Origin: Fomes fomentarius
Taxonomy: Eukaryota > Basidiomycota > Agaricomycetes > Polyporales > Polyporaceae
Length of the DNA stretch: 64,000 nucleotides
Assembly (NCBI GenBank): GCA_022606135.1
Contig: JABYQN010000010.1
Span: 1,240,001-1,304,000 of the forward strand
Reading direction: 5' to 3'
Part shown: piece after piece, positions 42,779 through 53,952 of the stretch
Layout: every line of letters starts with the position of its first letter
Numbering within the stretch: the stretch's first letter is position 1
Made by a program: the position numbers and the translations under genes
The notes under the pieces: generated by a model
What the model was told of the DNA's origin: nothing
The model's database searches: none
The model's input: only the letters and a program-made list of their open reading frames with translations

Positions 42779-44151
42779 ATGCAATTCTCCCTCTTCGTCG
42801 CACTCTCGCTCGCCCTCGCCGCCGCCGCTCGGCCTAAGTACATTGGCCGAGCGGACTTCACGCTGCAGAACGGCAAGGACGCGATCGCGCTCAAGTGAGT
42901 TTATTCTCCATTCACCAACCACGCGCCTGTTGTCCAAAGTTCGTCTTTGTGCTAAAAATAGTCGCTAACGCCTCCCTTGTTCCCTCTCTTTAGCAACAAG
43001 TTCAAGACCCTGAAGGAGAACTCCTCGTGCCAGACCGGGGAGGACGCTTGCGTCGGCGACAAGTTTGCGCAGTGCGTCAACGGCAAGTTCATCACCCAGG
43101 CTTGCGCTCCCGGCACGGTGTGAGTATTGCAAAAGATGCATGCCAAAAATATTTGTGCTCATGTATACTGACCCCGCCTCTCCTAGTTGTGCCGCACTCC
43201 CCCTGGTCAACTCGCCGGGAACGAGCATCGCCTGTACGACTGCCTCGGATCGTGATGGGCGCATCGCCGCTACTGGCGCGAACGCTGCCGGGAACTCGGG
43301 CGGAAACGATGGGAAGGCATCGTCTGCGTCTGGTAGTAAGACCACCGCGCCTGGTAGCAAGACCACTGCGTCTGGTAGCAAGGCCACTGCGTCTGCCAGC
43401 AAGACCGCGTCTGGCAACCAATCCGCGGGCACAGCAGCGGCTGGGGGCGACGCACAGACGTCGCCGACGCTAGACCCCAACGTCATTGCCAAGGGCTTCG
43501 CGAACAACGGCCAGGACCAGCCCACGGCAGGCCAAGTCGCCTCGCTCACGTCCACGAACAACTTCATCAACTTCTGCCTGACGCAGAAAGGCAAGCAGAT
43601 CACGAACGGTCTCCAGATCAAGGAGGGCTCCTGCAACCCCGCACCGATGGGTGTGATCGCCTCGACGTCGAACATGCCCTCGAGCAAGTTCGTGTTCCCC
43701 AAGAATAGTCAGAAGATACCCGCCAACAAGGACTTCACGATCAAGATGGCGATCAAGAACCTCAACACGGGCTTCTTCGTGAACCCGAACGAGAACTACT
43801 TCGCCGCTCCTCAGGAGGTTGACGCCCAGGGCAACATCAACGGCCACTCACACGTCGTGGTCGAAAAGCTCACCTCGCTCGACCAGACGACCGCGACTGA
43901 CCCGACGAAGTTCGCGTTCTTCAAGGGCTTGAACGACAAGGCTCAGAACGGTGTCCTCTCCGTTGACGTCACCGGTGGTCTCCCCGCTGGTGTCTACCGT
44001 TTGGCTTCCATCAACAGCGCTGCCAACCACCAACCGGTCCTCGTCGCTGTTGCTCAACACGGTGCCCTGGATGACATGATCTAGTGAGTAGAACGCATCT
44101 GGATGACATCAAATCGCCTGCTGACCTTCCCTTAGCTTCACTGTCCAGTAA
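42779..44151 (+). CDS. Secreted protein with CBM19-like chitin-binding N-terminal module
   Basis: Exons 42779-42894, 42994-43119, 43187-44083 and 44136-44151 join to 384 residues. A signal peptide (MQFSLFVALSLALAAAARP) is followed by FTLQNGKDAIALN and a Cys-rich module (SSCQTGEDACVGDKFAQCVNGK in parts, CAPGTVCAALP, IACTTASDRDGRI) resembling carbohydrate-binding module 19. A Ser/Thr/Lys linker with 21-bp repeats leads to a C-terminal domain of about 210 residues rich in Asn (FINFCLT, SCNPAPMGVI, IKMAIKNLNTGFFVNPN, HSHVVVEKL, AGVYRLASI). The family is widespread in Agaricomycetes and uncharacterised; binding of chitin or wall glycans is inference. The last exon is 16 nt. If its intron is retained, translation stops five codons earlier at TAG 44082-44084. 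Confidence 0.85.
43329..43409 (+). repeat. 21-bp tandem repeat (3.9 units) in secreted protein linker
   Basis: Units at 43329, 43350 and 43371 are 21 bp each and encode SGSKTTA-like heptads. A fourth unit, shortened to 18 bp, starts at 43392. They form the Ser/Thr/Lys linker between the Cys-rich module and the C-terminal domain. Confidence 0.9.
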
Positions 44152-44562
44152 ACGTGACACGACCAGATATGTTTTGATGAGGTTATCCTAGTCTTATACC
44201 CAATTTAGTGTGCAGGGTAGTCCTACCCGATCAGTCTGGAGAGGGTTAGTGTAAAGTAGATATTGCAAATAGTTGTTGAGTCCTAGTAGACTCTTGTCAT
44301 AATTCCATTCGACCGTCCCTGATCACACGAATGGCGAATCCGGGCCCTTCAGACGAGATAAGATTATCCAAAACGCGTGCAGCGTCCGGCGCCTGATCAT
44401 CGATTCGAGACGCGTCGGCACTGGCGGTGGCAGTGGCGGGCACTGGGCAGGCCGAGTTCCACCAGCCTTGCCTCTTGTCTTTCGTCTCCTCGCCGTCTCC
44501 GGTCTTGGTCCGCGTTCTCTGTCTCCATCTCTTGTACATCAGTCTCAACTTCAACGTTCACG
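44152..44562. other. Intergenic region
   Basis: About 410 bp hold the 3' UTR of the secreted protein gene and the promoter of the zf-met2-like gene. A minus-strand frame at 44297-44554 has no support. Confidence 0.45.
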
Positions 44563-44955
44563 ATGGGCAACGTATGTTTGGCTCACCGGATATCCTACCA
44601 CAAGGGCTTAACAGGCCCGTCCAAATTTCCAGGGTGCGAAGGCAGCGCAGAAGAGGGAGAGAAACGCCGCCAAGGCGGGTTCTGCAGCTAAGAGCCAGGT
44701 CAAGACCAACCAAGCTGCCTTGAACATCGTCTGCCAAACATGCAGACAAGCCTTCGTACGTCTCTCTCACTCATTGATCGGTGGCAGAGGCGCTCTGACC
44801 TTCAATCTAGCTGCTGACAACCCGCGCCCCTGCGTGAGTCGTTTGTCGCGAATTGTGATTGACCTGCCTGTTCAATTCTTGCTAGCCTTGAGGAACACGC
44901 ACAAAACAAGCACAGCAAGACTTTGGCGGAGTGCTTCCCCACTTACGGGAAGTAG
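44563..44955 (+). CDS. Small zf-met2/SERF-like zinc-finger protein
   Basis: Four exons, 44563-44571, 44633-44755, 44811-44833 and 44886-44955, give 74 residues. The protein starts MGNGAKAAQKRERNAAKAG, a Lys/Ala-rich 4F5/SERF-like segment, and then has CQTC followed by H-x5-H (EEHAQNKHSK), a C2H2 arrangement typical of small zf-met2 proteins such as plant At2g23090. The first exon codes only Met-Gly-Asn. The position of the zinc residues on either side of two introns and the family length (about 75 residues) support the model. Molecular role is unknown; SERF-type proteins are RNA-binding or aggregation modifiers, but transfer of that role is uncertain. Confidence 0.85.
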
Positions 44956-45172
44956 TGCACTAGTTTTCAGTCTCTCATACTTTCTCTCCAAACGGTTTTC
45001 GGTCATGGGCATGTATCCCGTAGATTCTTCGTTGAAACATGTGATGGGCCTTGGGGTTGATGTGCATGGTCTGAGCATGTGGTGCATTAGAGGGATTATA
45101 CCGATACAATTATAGCATCTAAGTCGTCGCAATGTAGGTTCAGACACCCTGTGTCCCCCACGTATTGGCTCC

Positions 45173-45577
45173 TCACAGCGAAGTGAACGCGCCTGGATTA
45201 CCTCCTGCTGCCGCTCCAACTGCCTGCATCTTCTCCCCGACCTTTTTGTTCACCTCGAAGAACTTGGCTACACAGCGGTCTATACAGACGCTTTCGCCTT
45301 TGTTCAGGTCGGCCTCAGCGTATCGTGTGCTGATGCACTTTGCGTGACATGACCTATGGCAATGTGAGTACACGCGCTAGCAGAACGCGTCGATCACGAG
45401 GCACTGACGAGACCAGGCGGTTGAAGATGTCCGTAATCATATCCAATCTGCCACGAGCATGTCAGCGTATGCGCTGGTAACACGAAATCCTCCTACATAC
45501 TCTGAAGTGGCCATGTCCACACGCTCCTGGTTAACACCGCCCGAGCTGGGTGCCGCACCGCGTCCGAGAAAAGACAT
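45173..45577 (-). CDS. TIM10: Small Tim chaperone Tim10
   Basis: Exons 45577-45501, 45447-45409 and 45353-45173 join to 98 residues. The twin CX3C signature is present as CHAKC and CIDRC, spaced by 19 residues with [10 protein letters not shown] between, exactly as in Tim10. Upstream is [14 protein letters not shown], and downstream is [16 protein letters not shown]. The Tim9-Tim10 hexamer chaperones carrier precursors across the mitochondrial intermembrane space to TIM22. The Gly/Ala C-terminus is a variable tail. The second intron uses a GTCAGT donor. It lies head-to-head with UTP4, whose first possible ATG is at 45721 and whose preferred ATG is at 45889. Confidence 0.95.
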
Positions 45578-45888
45578 GATGAGTTTTGTCGCAAAGGGGT
45601 AACAGGGGAGACAGAAAGGTTTTTGGATACTCTGACAGCGATAGAGGATGCTGCTGGAGGATGAGGTGGTCGCTGGACAAGCAGAGAGACAGCGATACGG
45701 AGGCGCCGCAGAGGCGCGTCATGAGTCGCTTGCCAAATCCGGAACAGAAAAAGTTTGCCCGTGACTTTCGCGTCGATCGCATTGAATATTTGCGACAGGA
45801 CCTCGCTCGCATTGCGCTCTTTACACCAACCTTTGTCTCGCCGTTTGATTCCTGCATACCTGAGGACTGGGAAAGACGCGTCCTCGCC

Positions 45889-48872
45889 ATGGTCGAAGGG
45901 ACGTCTACGCTCGCGGTGCATCGGTGCCGTTTCGTCGACTACACACCCTCAGCGGTCACTGCACTTTGCTTTCCACCTCTACCGCTTCCATCAATCAAGG
46001 GTAAGAAGGCGGCCACCAAACAGGGCTTTCCAGGTTTTGGACCATTCGTTGTTGGGCGCGCGAATGGAAACATAGAGCTCTGCGAATGGACGGGCCTGAA
46101 TTCGCGAAGTCAGGCTCCGCAGGCATGGGTCGTTCGAAAGGTATGTACATACGCATTTGTTTCCAACGTGCTTTGACATATTCGTTTAAGACACTTGTTG
46201 GACCCTACCCCTCAAAAGCAGAGTCACTCGCACTCACCTTGCGCTCTCCAAGGAGAGCAGCACAAGAAGACGTAGCTTCATGGTCGAATCTTAGGCTCTT
46301 CAGTGCAGCTGGAGGCAGCGAATTGGTTGAATGGGACATTGAGAAGGGCTGTGTCATGGTATGTCTCCATGAATTGTTTTTGAAGGACGAAGCATTGAGC
46401 ATCCTCCAGCGTACACTCAGTTCGCAAGGCGGTCCTATCTGGACCATCTCCCCAAATCCCGCCTCCACCATTCTCGCACTCGGCTGCGAAGACGGTTCCG
46501 TTCGGCTCGTCTCCCTGCAGTACGACGAGCTCACGCACCTCCGCCGGCTAGACCGGGTGAAGAGTCGTATTCTTAGCGTTGCCTGGGGCCCCCCAGTGCC
46601 TCGCCAAACAAAAGTTCAACCCGCTAACGACGACTCCGATTCGGACGACGACGACGATGATTGGACGGACTCCTGGTTGGTGACCGGCTGCTCAGACAGT
46701 AGTCTGAGGAAATGGGATTTTGCATCCGGACGCATGTTGGAGCGCATGGGCACGGACAAGATTCGGGGCGAGCGTACATTGGTGTGGGCAGTTGGGGTGC
46801 TTGGGTGAGTTTGCTTCAATACAACACGATGCCCATAACTCATTTCTTCCAATACACGTAGCGATGGCACAATCGCATCGGGTGATTCGATGGGCATTGT
46901 CAAATTCTGGGACTCAAGAACATGTACTCAGCTGCAGAGCTTCCAAGGGCATGCGGCCGACGTCCTTTGTTTGACTGTTGGCCCTGTGAGTTGTTCACCT
47001 TAGTACTCATTGGCTGTAGACCCCATGCTAAGTCGTGGCAATAGGATGGGACCGTGGTATATACCTCCGGTGTAGATCAGAAAGTCGCCCAATTTTCCTA
47101 CGTCAAGACCTCACGTACCTCTACAAATCCTTCCCCTCTTGTTTCTCGTGCCCCTGGCCGTTGGGTACAATCTTGCTCCCGCAGGCTCCATTCGCATGAT
47201 GTTCGCGCACTAGCAATTTGGCCACCACACACTCCCCTGCCCCCATCATATCAGAGGCATTATTCGAGTGACATCGCTCCCATCCTTGCTTCAGGTGGCC
47301 TAGATATGTCCGTCGTCGTCACTCCTGCGGCACTGCCTACTGCGACACTCACAGGCAAAATCATGAACCCACTCTCTACAAGCACACAAGCGACGTTCGA
47401 AGATGCATATCATCGTCGGCTAGCATATACGAGTGGTACAGCAAGTGCATCTGCCGTCCACCTTGCGAGGAAAGCTAGACTGGTGATGTGCACGAGGGAG
47501 GCGGGTCTGACGGTATGGCGGGTGGCGAAGAGGAAGCATAGGGGCGAAGATGCTGATCCGGACGAAGAAGGTCCTAGTACGCAAGATGGCGGATGGGAGC
47601 GCGTGCTGGATATGGACCTAAACGTGCAAACCAATATTGTTACTGGGGCGATATCGGACGACGGGAGTTGGATAGCGGTTGCCGACTGGTACGAGACTAA
47701 ATTGTTCCAAATCACGGAAGAGGTGAGCAAACTGTGTTCACGAGCATTGATCAGTCTTACATCGCATCCCAGTCGAATGGAGACCTCAAACCTAAACGAA
47801 TACGGGACTTCGCTGCTACTCTCCAAGGCTCCATTGCGAACGCTTCTACTGGTGCCTCCTCTCTGACTTTCACGCCGGATTCCTCAAAGCTTGTCATCGC
47901 TTCGTCGCAATCGGTTGCTGTACTCATTGTCGACCTTGGCTCCGCAGCAAGTGCGCCGCGAGTCCTACGCAAATTCGAGCAGCATCGCGTCAAGGACGGT
48001 TTCGTGAAGGGCCGAGCAGTCAAAGGCCGCCGATCCCCACCATCTGTCAATGGAGACGGAGACGTCGAAATGGCCTCCGACAACGAGGAGGCGAGAGATG
48101 CAACGGCGAACGATGCCGGAGACGACGCAGCGGTCCCCTCTCCCTCCTCCGACAGTGACGTCGAAGACTCTAAAGTCGTGCACACGACAATAACACGCAT
48201 GACCATCAGCCCCGACGGCCAATGGCTCGCGACGACCGACGACCGGCGACGCACACACATCTTCAACCTCGACGCTGTGCAGCACCACTGCGCGCTCCCG
48301 ACCTTCCCGCAGCCCATCCACGCGCTCGCATTCGACCCGTCCGCTCCCAGTTCGCTGCTGCTCGGGTTCGCGGACAACCACCTCGAGGTGTATGACGTCG
48401 AGGCGCGCCAGTTCCCCCGCTGGGCGAGAGGTCTTGTCAAATCGCTCCCGCAGCGGTTCAAGCACCTGCACGATCCCGTCCTTGGGGTGACGTTCGACCC
48501 TGGTGCGGGCGAGGGTGGAGAGGCGAGCACGTCGCCACTGCCCCCAGAACGGCGTTGTTCTGGGGCGCGACGTGGATATGCAAGGTGATGCTCACCGAGC
48601 GTCCAGGGTATGGCGGGTTCGAGAAGCGGAGACGGGGCAAGTGGAAGGCACCGGAGCAGCAGCCCAAGGCCAACGGGCGCGTGGAAGTCAGTGTAGAGGA
48701 CGGACAGCAGGAGGTGCAGCAGCGCAACTTTAAGCTCGTCACGCACTATCGTCCGCTCTTGCTCGTCGACTTCGTTGCGCCTGGTGAGCTCGTCGTCGTC
48801 GAGCGGCCACTTGTGGACGTTCTTGCGAAGCTGCCACCAGCGTACTTCAAGCCGAAGTATGGCGCAACATGA
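45889..48872 (+). CDS. UTP4: U3 snoRNP (t-UTP) component Utp4, with an apparent frame break
   Basis: Six exons: 45889-46140, 46191-46358, 46410-46804, 46862-46985, 47045-47722 and 47773-48872, about 905 residues. N-terminal WD40 blocks include AVHRCRFVDYTPSAVTAL, GFGPFVVGRANGNIELCEW, ELVEWDIEKG, WTISPNPASTILALGCEDG, WLVTGCSDSSLRKWD, GDGTIASGDSMGIVKFWDSRT and YTSGVDQKVAQF. The second propeller holds HTTITRMTISPDGQWLATTD and VLGVTFDPG. The conserved end TALFWGATWICKVMLTERPGY lies in a shifted frame: one base is missing near the C-run 48541-48545, and no intron explains it. Utp4 belongs to the t-UTP subcomplex needed for rDNA transcription and 18S processing in the nucleolus. An alternative upstream ATG is at 45721. 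Confidence 0.88.
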
Positions 48873-49140
48873 TCATATCCGCACTTCTTCGCGGACACGC
48901 CGCACAATGTCTAGTGGTTCCACCCCTCCACAACAGGGGGTGGTTTATATTGCCAGATGTCGTCTATGGGCATTAAGGACATGGTGCTCTAGTGCTAAAT
49001 CTATGTACGACGACACAAAAGTAGACTATGTACTCGTGTAGTATGATGCTAAGATGGTAATCGTGCTATGGCTACATGATTGTGATGAAGAGATTGTTCA
49101 GTTCCTATAAATCACCAGAAATTCGAGAAGGTAGTGCCCT

Positions 49141-50118
49141 CTACTTGAGCGTGCGACTGAGTTGGTCTTCCCGCTCTTGGAGTTGTGATTCCCTGGAGAC
49201 ATTGATCAGTTCTACGTAGGCGGTACGCCAATTCATGCACACGTACTTCGCGTTAAGCAAGGAGAGGTACAGAGTCCAGAACAAGCCACATGTGGACTGA
49301 AAAGGTACACGATACGGCAATGGCATATAGCGAAAGTTGATCAACTGACACTCATCAGATAGGTTCGGCAGAAACTGCGAAAACAAGACAGCTCTCACCT
49401 GAGCCACCGGCCAGACCTGCCAGTTCGCAAGCAACACAGGTTTGTATAGGTCCTTGTACCGCTGACCGATGTGTTTCGCGTCGCGGCCTTCCATGATACC
49501 CATCGAGCCAATGAATAGGACAAGCTAAAAATGCGCGATAAGCTATGAGAGCCTCTGCGGTACATTTCTGGGAACTCGTACACCAATGGGAGCCCTGAGC
49601 ATACACGTTAGCACTTCGCCCACTTCGCCCACAAATACATCTCGAGATATGACGCGACTCACATGAACAGTTGGTCGGCGCCGACGCGTCGCGCGAGCGC
49701 ATGGAGGCTGACCTTGCCTTGGTTGTTGGCTCCGGATGGGCGCAGGGGGAAGTTGCGCTCAAGGAAGAAGTTCCACCGACCGATCAGCGCGCCTGGTACA
49801 TGTTGAGTACCGAACCTCGCCTCCCCAACCAGCGGAACGAAGATCACTCACCCATTCCAAACCCAAAAGCGAAGAAGCGCATTGTGCGCAAGACGTCGTA
49901 GCCCGAATCGTGCCGCCGATTCTCCTCCTGTCGCTCGATCTGCGAGAGGTTGGGAAATGTAAAGGCCAGAATAGAGCGGAAAGACTGACAAATCTCTGCG
50001 TGAACTGTGCGACAACATCGCCGACGGCGCTGAGGGCACCATTTGTAATGGCAAGAGTGTAGTAGGGGCGTGCTTCAAAGGATTGTTGGTAGGCGCGAGC
50101 AAGTGCGACGTTGGCCAT
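49141..50118 (-). CDS. Mpv17/PMP22/Sym1-family membrane protein
   Basis: Seven exons, 50118-49990, 49939-49852, 49792-49663, 49594-49582, 49524-49399, 49344-49247 and 49192-49141, join to 211 residues. Family motifs in order: YQQSFEARPYYTLAITNGALSAVGD in pieces from residue 10, YDVLRTMRFFAFGFGMG, GALIGRWNFFLE, ADQLFMAPIGLVLFIGSMGIMEG, YKDLYKPVLLANWQVWPVAQLINFRYMPLPYRVPF and LFWTLYLSLLNAK. Four membrane spans are expected. Members sit in the mitochondrial inner or peroxisomal membrane and are thought to act as channels or metabolite carriers under stress; yeast Sym1 is the best-known fungal relative. Exon 4 has only 13 nt. A perfect CRE palindrome lies 138 bp upstream of the start. Confidence 0.93.
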
Positions 50119-50255
50119 ATTGTGATCGTTAGGAGTAGAGACAGTGAGGAAAAGCTCTGCAGCGGGGATGCATCAAGGCAGAGAGAGAACTCCACCGAGC
50201 TCCTCGCACTCTCCGCCCGGCGCCTCTCCCACACTTGCTGCTCCCATCATCCGCG

Positions 50256-50263
50256 TGACGTCA
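50256..50263. promoter_or_regulatory. CRE palindrome TGACGTCA upstream of the Mpv17-family gene
   Basis: This perfect ATF/CREB-type site lies between the start of the Mpv17-family gene (50118, minus) and the 3' end of PTH2 (50442, minus). It can therefore only be in the promoter of the former. Confidence 0.5.
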
Positions 50264-50441
50264 CCATATACCGAACACTCAGTCAGAACTTTCCAGACTG
50301 TTTGCCTCGAACATTCAGAACTCGACGCGTATCTGCAAGTGCCGTTAACGTGTGTTTCATTGCCATCGCAACCGGACACTATCTAAGTGGTCGCAGTCAT
50401 CCACAATATGAGAGCAAGCGAAAGTAACACACGAAACACAG

Positions 50442-51446
50442 TTATAGCAGTCGCAACTTGCCAGTCACCTTGTTCACCAACTCCACCGGTGCTACGCGAG
50501 GATGTCAATACTTAGCAGGGTCTTCGAGAGGACGCTGTACTGACCTGGCCCAATTCCGAGCACGGTGCGCGAGCCAGCCGCTATTTGAGTTCGCCCACTG
50601 ACCACGAGGTCAGCCGAGAGTAGAGTTCACAAGATAGTACTCACGCATCATGTATTGAACGGGCCGCCAGATTCAAACTCTTGGCAATTGCTTCAAGCTC
50701 AAGCAATTCGTCTTCTGAACTCGCTTTCAGGGCGATCTTCGCCTGCCTGTTCTTGGATGAATGGCGAAGTCAAGCGCGTCGACTGACTGAAAATCTTACC
50801 CTGTCCGCTCCCAATGCCTCAAGAGCTATGCGGCACATCATAATCAGGACCTATATATGACATGAACTACAATTACGCACACTAGGGTTCGTCTTCTGCA
50901 AGGCCCTGTAACAGGCGAGAGTAGCGTGTCTAGAAGCAGCTCAATTTCCGGATAGGCTTGAACGAAAGTCTCAATGTTTACTGACCCACATCTAAGCAAT
51001 TCCGCGTTACAACTGGAGTTAAATCCCATTGACATACTTGGGCACACTCACTGTGCAGCAATTTTGCCTGCGGACATTCCGAGGTCTGTACGAACAACGA
51101 GAACCTGCCAAGCACTCAAAACCCATCTGACCTACTTAGCATGCGACTCACCAGTTTGCAAGGTTCCAAAAACCCAGGCTTCACTGCGGATAGATCTCCA
51201 TCAGCATCCTCCTCCTCTTCGCTATTGCTTCCTTCTTGCGAGTCTTGAGCAGGCTCCGGATTCGGTGCACTCGCTTGAGCAATTCCCTTGCTCTTGCTGT
51301 TACTTGACCACGCTCCCAAAGCATAGCCAATACTCAGTGACGCAAGCAGGGAGGCCGCAAAGACGACTAGAGTGCACGTCAGACCCACGAAGTTTGAGTA
51401 AGAGGTGAATGTACGGACCGCTCTGGCTGGTTGGGAGTGAAGCCAT
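50442..51446 (-). CDS. PTH2: Membrane-anchored peptidyl-tRNA hydrolase 2
   Basis: Nine exons close to 193 residues: 51446-51419, 51366-51152, 51104-51052, 50991-50986, 50929-50881, 50825-50800, 50746-50645, 50597-50545, 50491-50442. An N-terminal helix ([17 protein letters not shown]) anchors the protein, probably in the mitochondrial outer membrane, followed by a Ser/Glu-rich linker. The Pth2 domain has [72 protein letters not shown]. It frees tRNA from stalled peptidyl-tRNA. Exon 4 is six nucleotides long and supplies the Cys and Gly of the conserved A-Q-C-x-H-A block. Without it the phase still closes but these two residues are lost. It is divergent from HAS1. Confidence 0.93.
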
Positions 51447-51606
51447 GGTGTGTCGGCATTCGCCGGGCCAATCCGCGCTCTTCTTCCTAGACTTTTTGCT
51501 GGGCGCTTCCTGCACTCTGGTCTTCCGGTTTCTTCTACCGTACTGCTTGCGCTCCTGCTTTCCCCCGATACTTGACTTGGATACTTGTTCGAGATTTGGG
51601 ATAACC
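51447..51606. promoter_or_regulatory. Shared divergent promoter, PTH2 / HAS1
   Basis: 160 bp lie between the start codons of PTH2 (minus) and HAS1 (plus). No TATA box is evident. The region is pyrimidine-rich on the plus strand. Confidence 0.5.
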
Positions 51607-53567
51607 ATGGACGAAGCTCACATACCCGCGCCAGTGCCCCAGGCTCCTCCAGAAGGCGCCCTCGAGCGCAAGCCCTTCTCCGAGCTCGCTCTCTCGGAGA
51701 ACACCATGAAAGCTTTGGACGAGATGGGATTCAAGACTATGACACCTGTGCAGGAGAAGGCGATCCCCCCGCTGCTTGCAGGGAAAGATGTGCTCGGGGC
51801 AGCTAGGACAGGATCGGGAAAGACCCTGGCGTTCCTCATTCCTGCCATCGAGCTCCTGCACCGACTGAAGTTCAAGCCGCGCAATGGTGTGTATATCGGC
51901 GTTGATTCAGTGCATTTGTCTAAACACTGCTGTCGTTATAGGTACTGGAATTATTATCATCTCGCCCACACGAGAACTTGCACTGCAAATCTTCGGTGTA
52001 GCGAAGGAGCTTATGGCTCACCACTCGCAAACATTCGGCATCATTATGGGAGGCGCGAACAGGAAGGCGGAAGAGATGAAGCTCGTAAAGGGTGTCAATC
52101 TGTTGATTGCGACACCCGGCCGCCTGATTGATCACCTCGAGGTACGCATATCCCGTATCCTTCGAGACATTGCGGTGTATTGACCTCGGTCATGTAGGGC
52201 ACGAAAGGCTTCGTTTTTCGCAACCTGAGGGGTTTGGTAATTGACGAGGCGGATCGGATATTGGAAGTTGGTTTCGAGGAGCAAATGAAGAAAATTATCG
52301 CTATCCTTCCTAGTGGTGTGTAGCTTCAACCTCGCACATTCGTGGTTGCTTACCCCTCAGCAACAGAGGGACGACAGTCTATGCTCTTTTCTGCAACACA
52401 AACAACTAAGGTCACTGACCTAGCGCGAATGTCGCTACGACCCGGTCCTCTCTACGTCGATGTTGACAAGACCGAGGCAACAAGTACAGTGACCACCCTA
52501 TCTCAGGGTTATGTCGTTTGCCCCTCCGACCGCCGCTTCCTACTCCTATTCACGTTCCTCAAACATAATATGAAGAAGAAAATGATTGTATTCTTTTCAA
52601 GCTGTCATTCTGTCAAGTACCACGCCGAACTCTTGAACTACATCGATGTACCAGTACTGGACCTACACGTAAGCCCCCGATTGCGTCTTTGATATCATTG
52701 AGCTACGGTGACGCTCGGTGATCACAGGGAAAGCAAAAGCAGCAGAAGCGGACAACCACCTTTTTCGAATTCTGCAATGCGGAGTCGGGGACGCTTCTCT
52801 GCACAGACGTTGCAGCGCGAGGTCTCGATATCCCGCGTGTCGACTGGATCATTCAGTATGACCCGCCAGACGACCCTCGTGACTACATTCATCGAGTCGG
52901 TCGGACGGCCCGTGCTGGCAAGGTTGGCAAGAGTCTGATGTTCCTCCTACCGAGCGAGCTCGGATTCCTTCGGTATCTCAAAGAGGCGAAAGTTCCGCTG
53001 AACGAGTTCAGTTTCCCGGCCAACAAGGTTGCAAACGTACAGTCTCAGGTACGTGTCTCCCTATGGTTCAAGCATTGGTAGATGGCTTATCGTCATAATA
53101 CTTGTGCATAGCTCGAGACGCTGCTCCAAAAGAACTACTTCTTGCACCAGTCCGCGCGTGATGGCTACCGATCGTATCTACAAGCGTACGCCTCGTATTC
53201 ACTGAAGAAGATCTTCGACATGAATCAGCTCGACCTGGCGAAGGTCGGCAAGGCGTTCGGGTTCGCTGTGCCACCTCGCGTGAACGTGAATATCGGCGGG
53301 GGCAAGGGTGGTACTGGGCGCTCCGGGGGAAAGCGGAAGCGGGACGGGGATGACGAGGACGAGGAACATTGGGAGGAGATCGACGCGGTCGACAAGGAAG
53401 AGGGCGACGAAGACGTGGAGGAGGATGAGCAGTATCCACGCATGCGCGAGCAGTCAAGGTCAAGACGGAAGGAGACGCTTGGACGGAAACGGCTGGAGAA
53501 GGAGGTGTACAGGAAGGGGCAGGAAAGAAAGAAGCAGAAAGCGGGTCGACAGCAATGGAGTGGGTAG
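51607..53567 (+). CDS. HAS1: DEAD-box RNA helicase Has1
   Basis: Exons 51607-51886, 51942-52141, 52198-52315, 52361-52668, 52728-53048 and 53112-53567 join to 560 residues. Helicase motifs in order: Q-motif ([19 protein letters not shown]), [10 protein letters not shown], Ia PTRELA, GG, Ib TPGR, II DEAD in [46 protein letters not shown]. The DUF4217-like extension [30 protein letters not shown] and [10 protein letters not shown] are diagnostic of Has1. Has1 unwinds U14 from pre-rRNA and works in 40S and 60S maturation in the nucleolus. The C-terminus is a Lys/Arg/Glu-rich tail that is longer than in yeast; the N-terminus is shorter. Motifs are intact. Confidence 0.95.
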
Positions 53568-53952
53568 CCAAGCCTCGCGCAGTCGCGCGATTGCCTTTCC
53601 ACCTCCGAGCCAACCGCCTTCATTCGTCCGTGTCCTCATGTTGTTCCTCATATCGTGTGCTCTCGCGTAGGTTACTTATGCATCCGCCATATTACTCTCA
53701 TGCTGTAAACGGGCAGGACGTACCCGTGGTGGGTTCAAGGCACGCATCGTACGACGTCTGCGGCGTGGCCATCGCGCAGGAGGTGGCAAGTGATGGCTCC
53801 TCGGTGTCGGCGCTCCAGTCGGTGGATGCATCGCGCGCCGGCCCTAAACTTCAACCTCGTGTGCGTCACCGCGCTGCCCTCTGTCACGTCTTGTCCACGT
53901 CCCGTCCTCTACTCATCGTCTCTCCCCTTCTCGACAGCGTACAACAACACAA

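Noticed and set aside
45721..45888. Upstream start of UTP4 at ATG 45721
   Set aside because: Family N-termini begin just before AVHRCRF, which fits ATG 45889. The extra 56 residues lack similarity, though the frame is open and the longer form cannot be excluded.
47757..48746. Minus-strand frame of about 329 codons across UTP4
   Set aside because: Antisense to the second UTP4 propeller. It is rich in Arg/Ser as expected from reverse reading and has no recognised motif.
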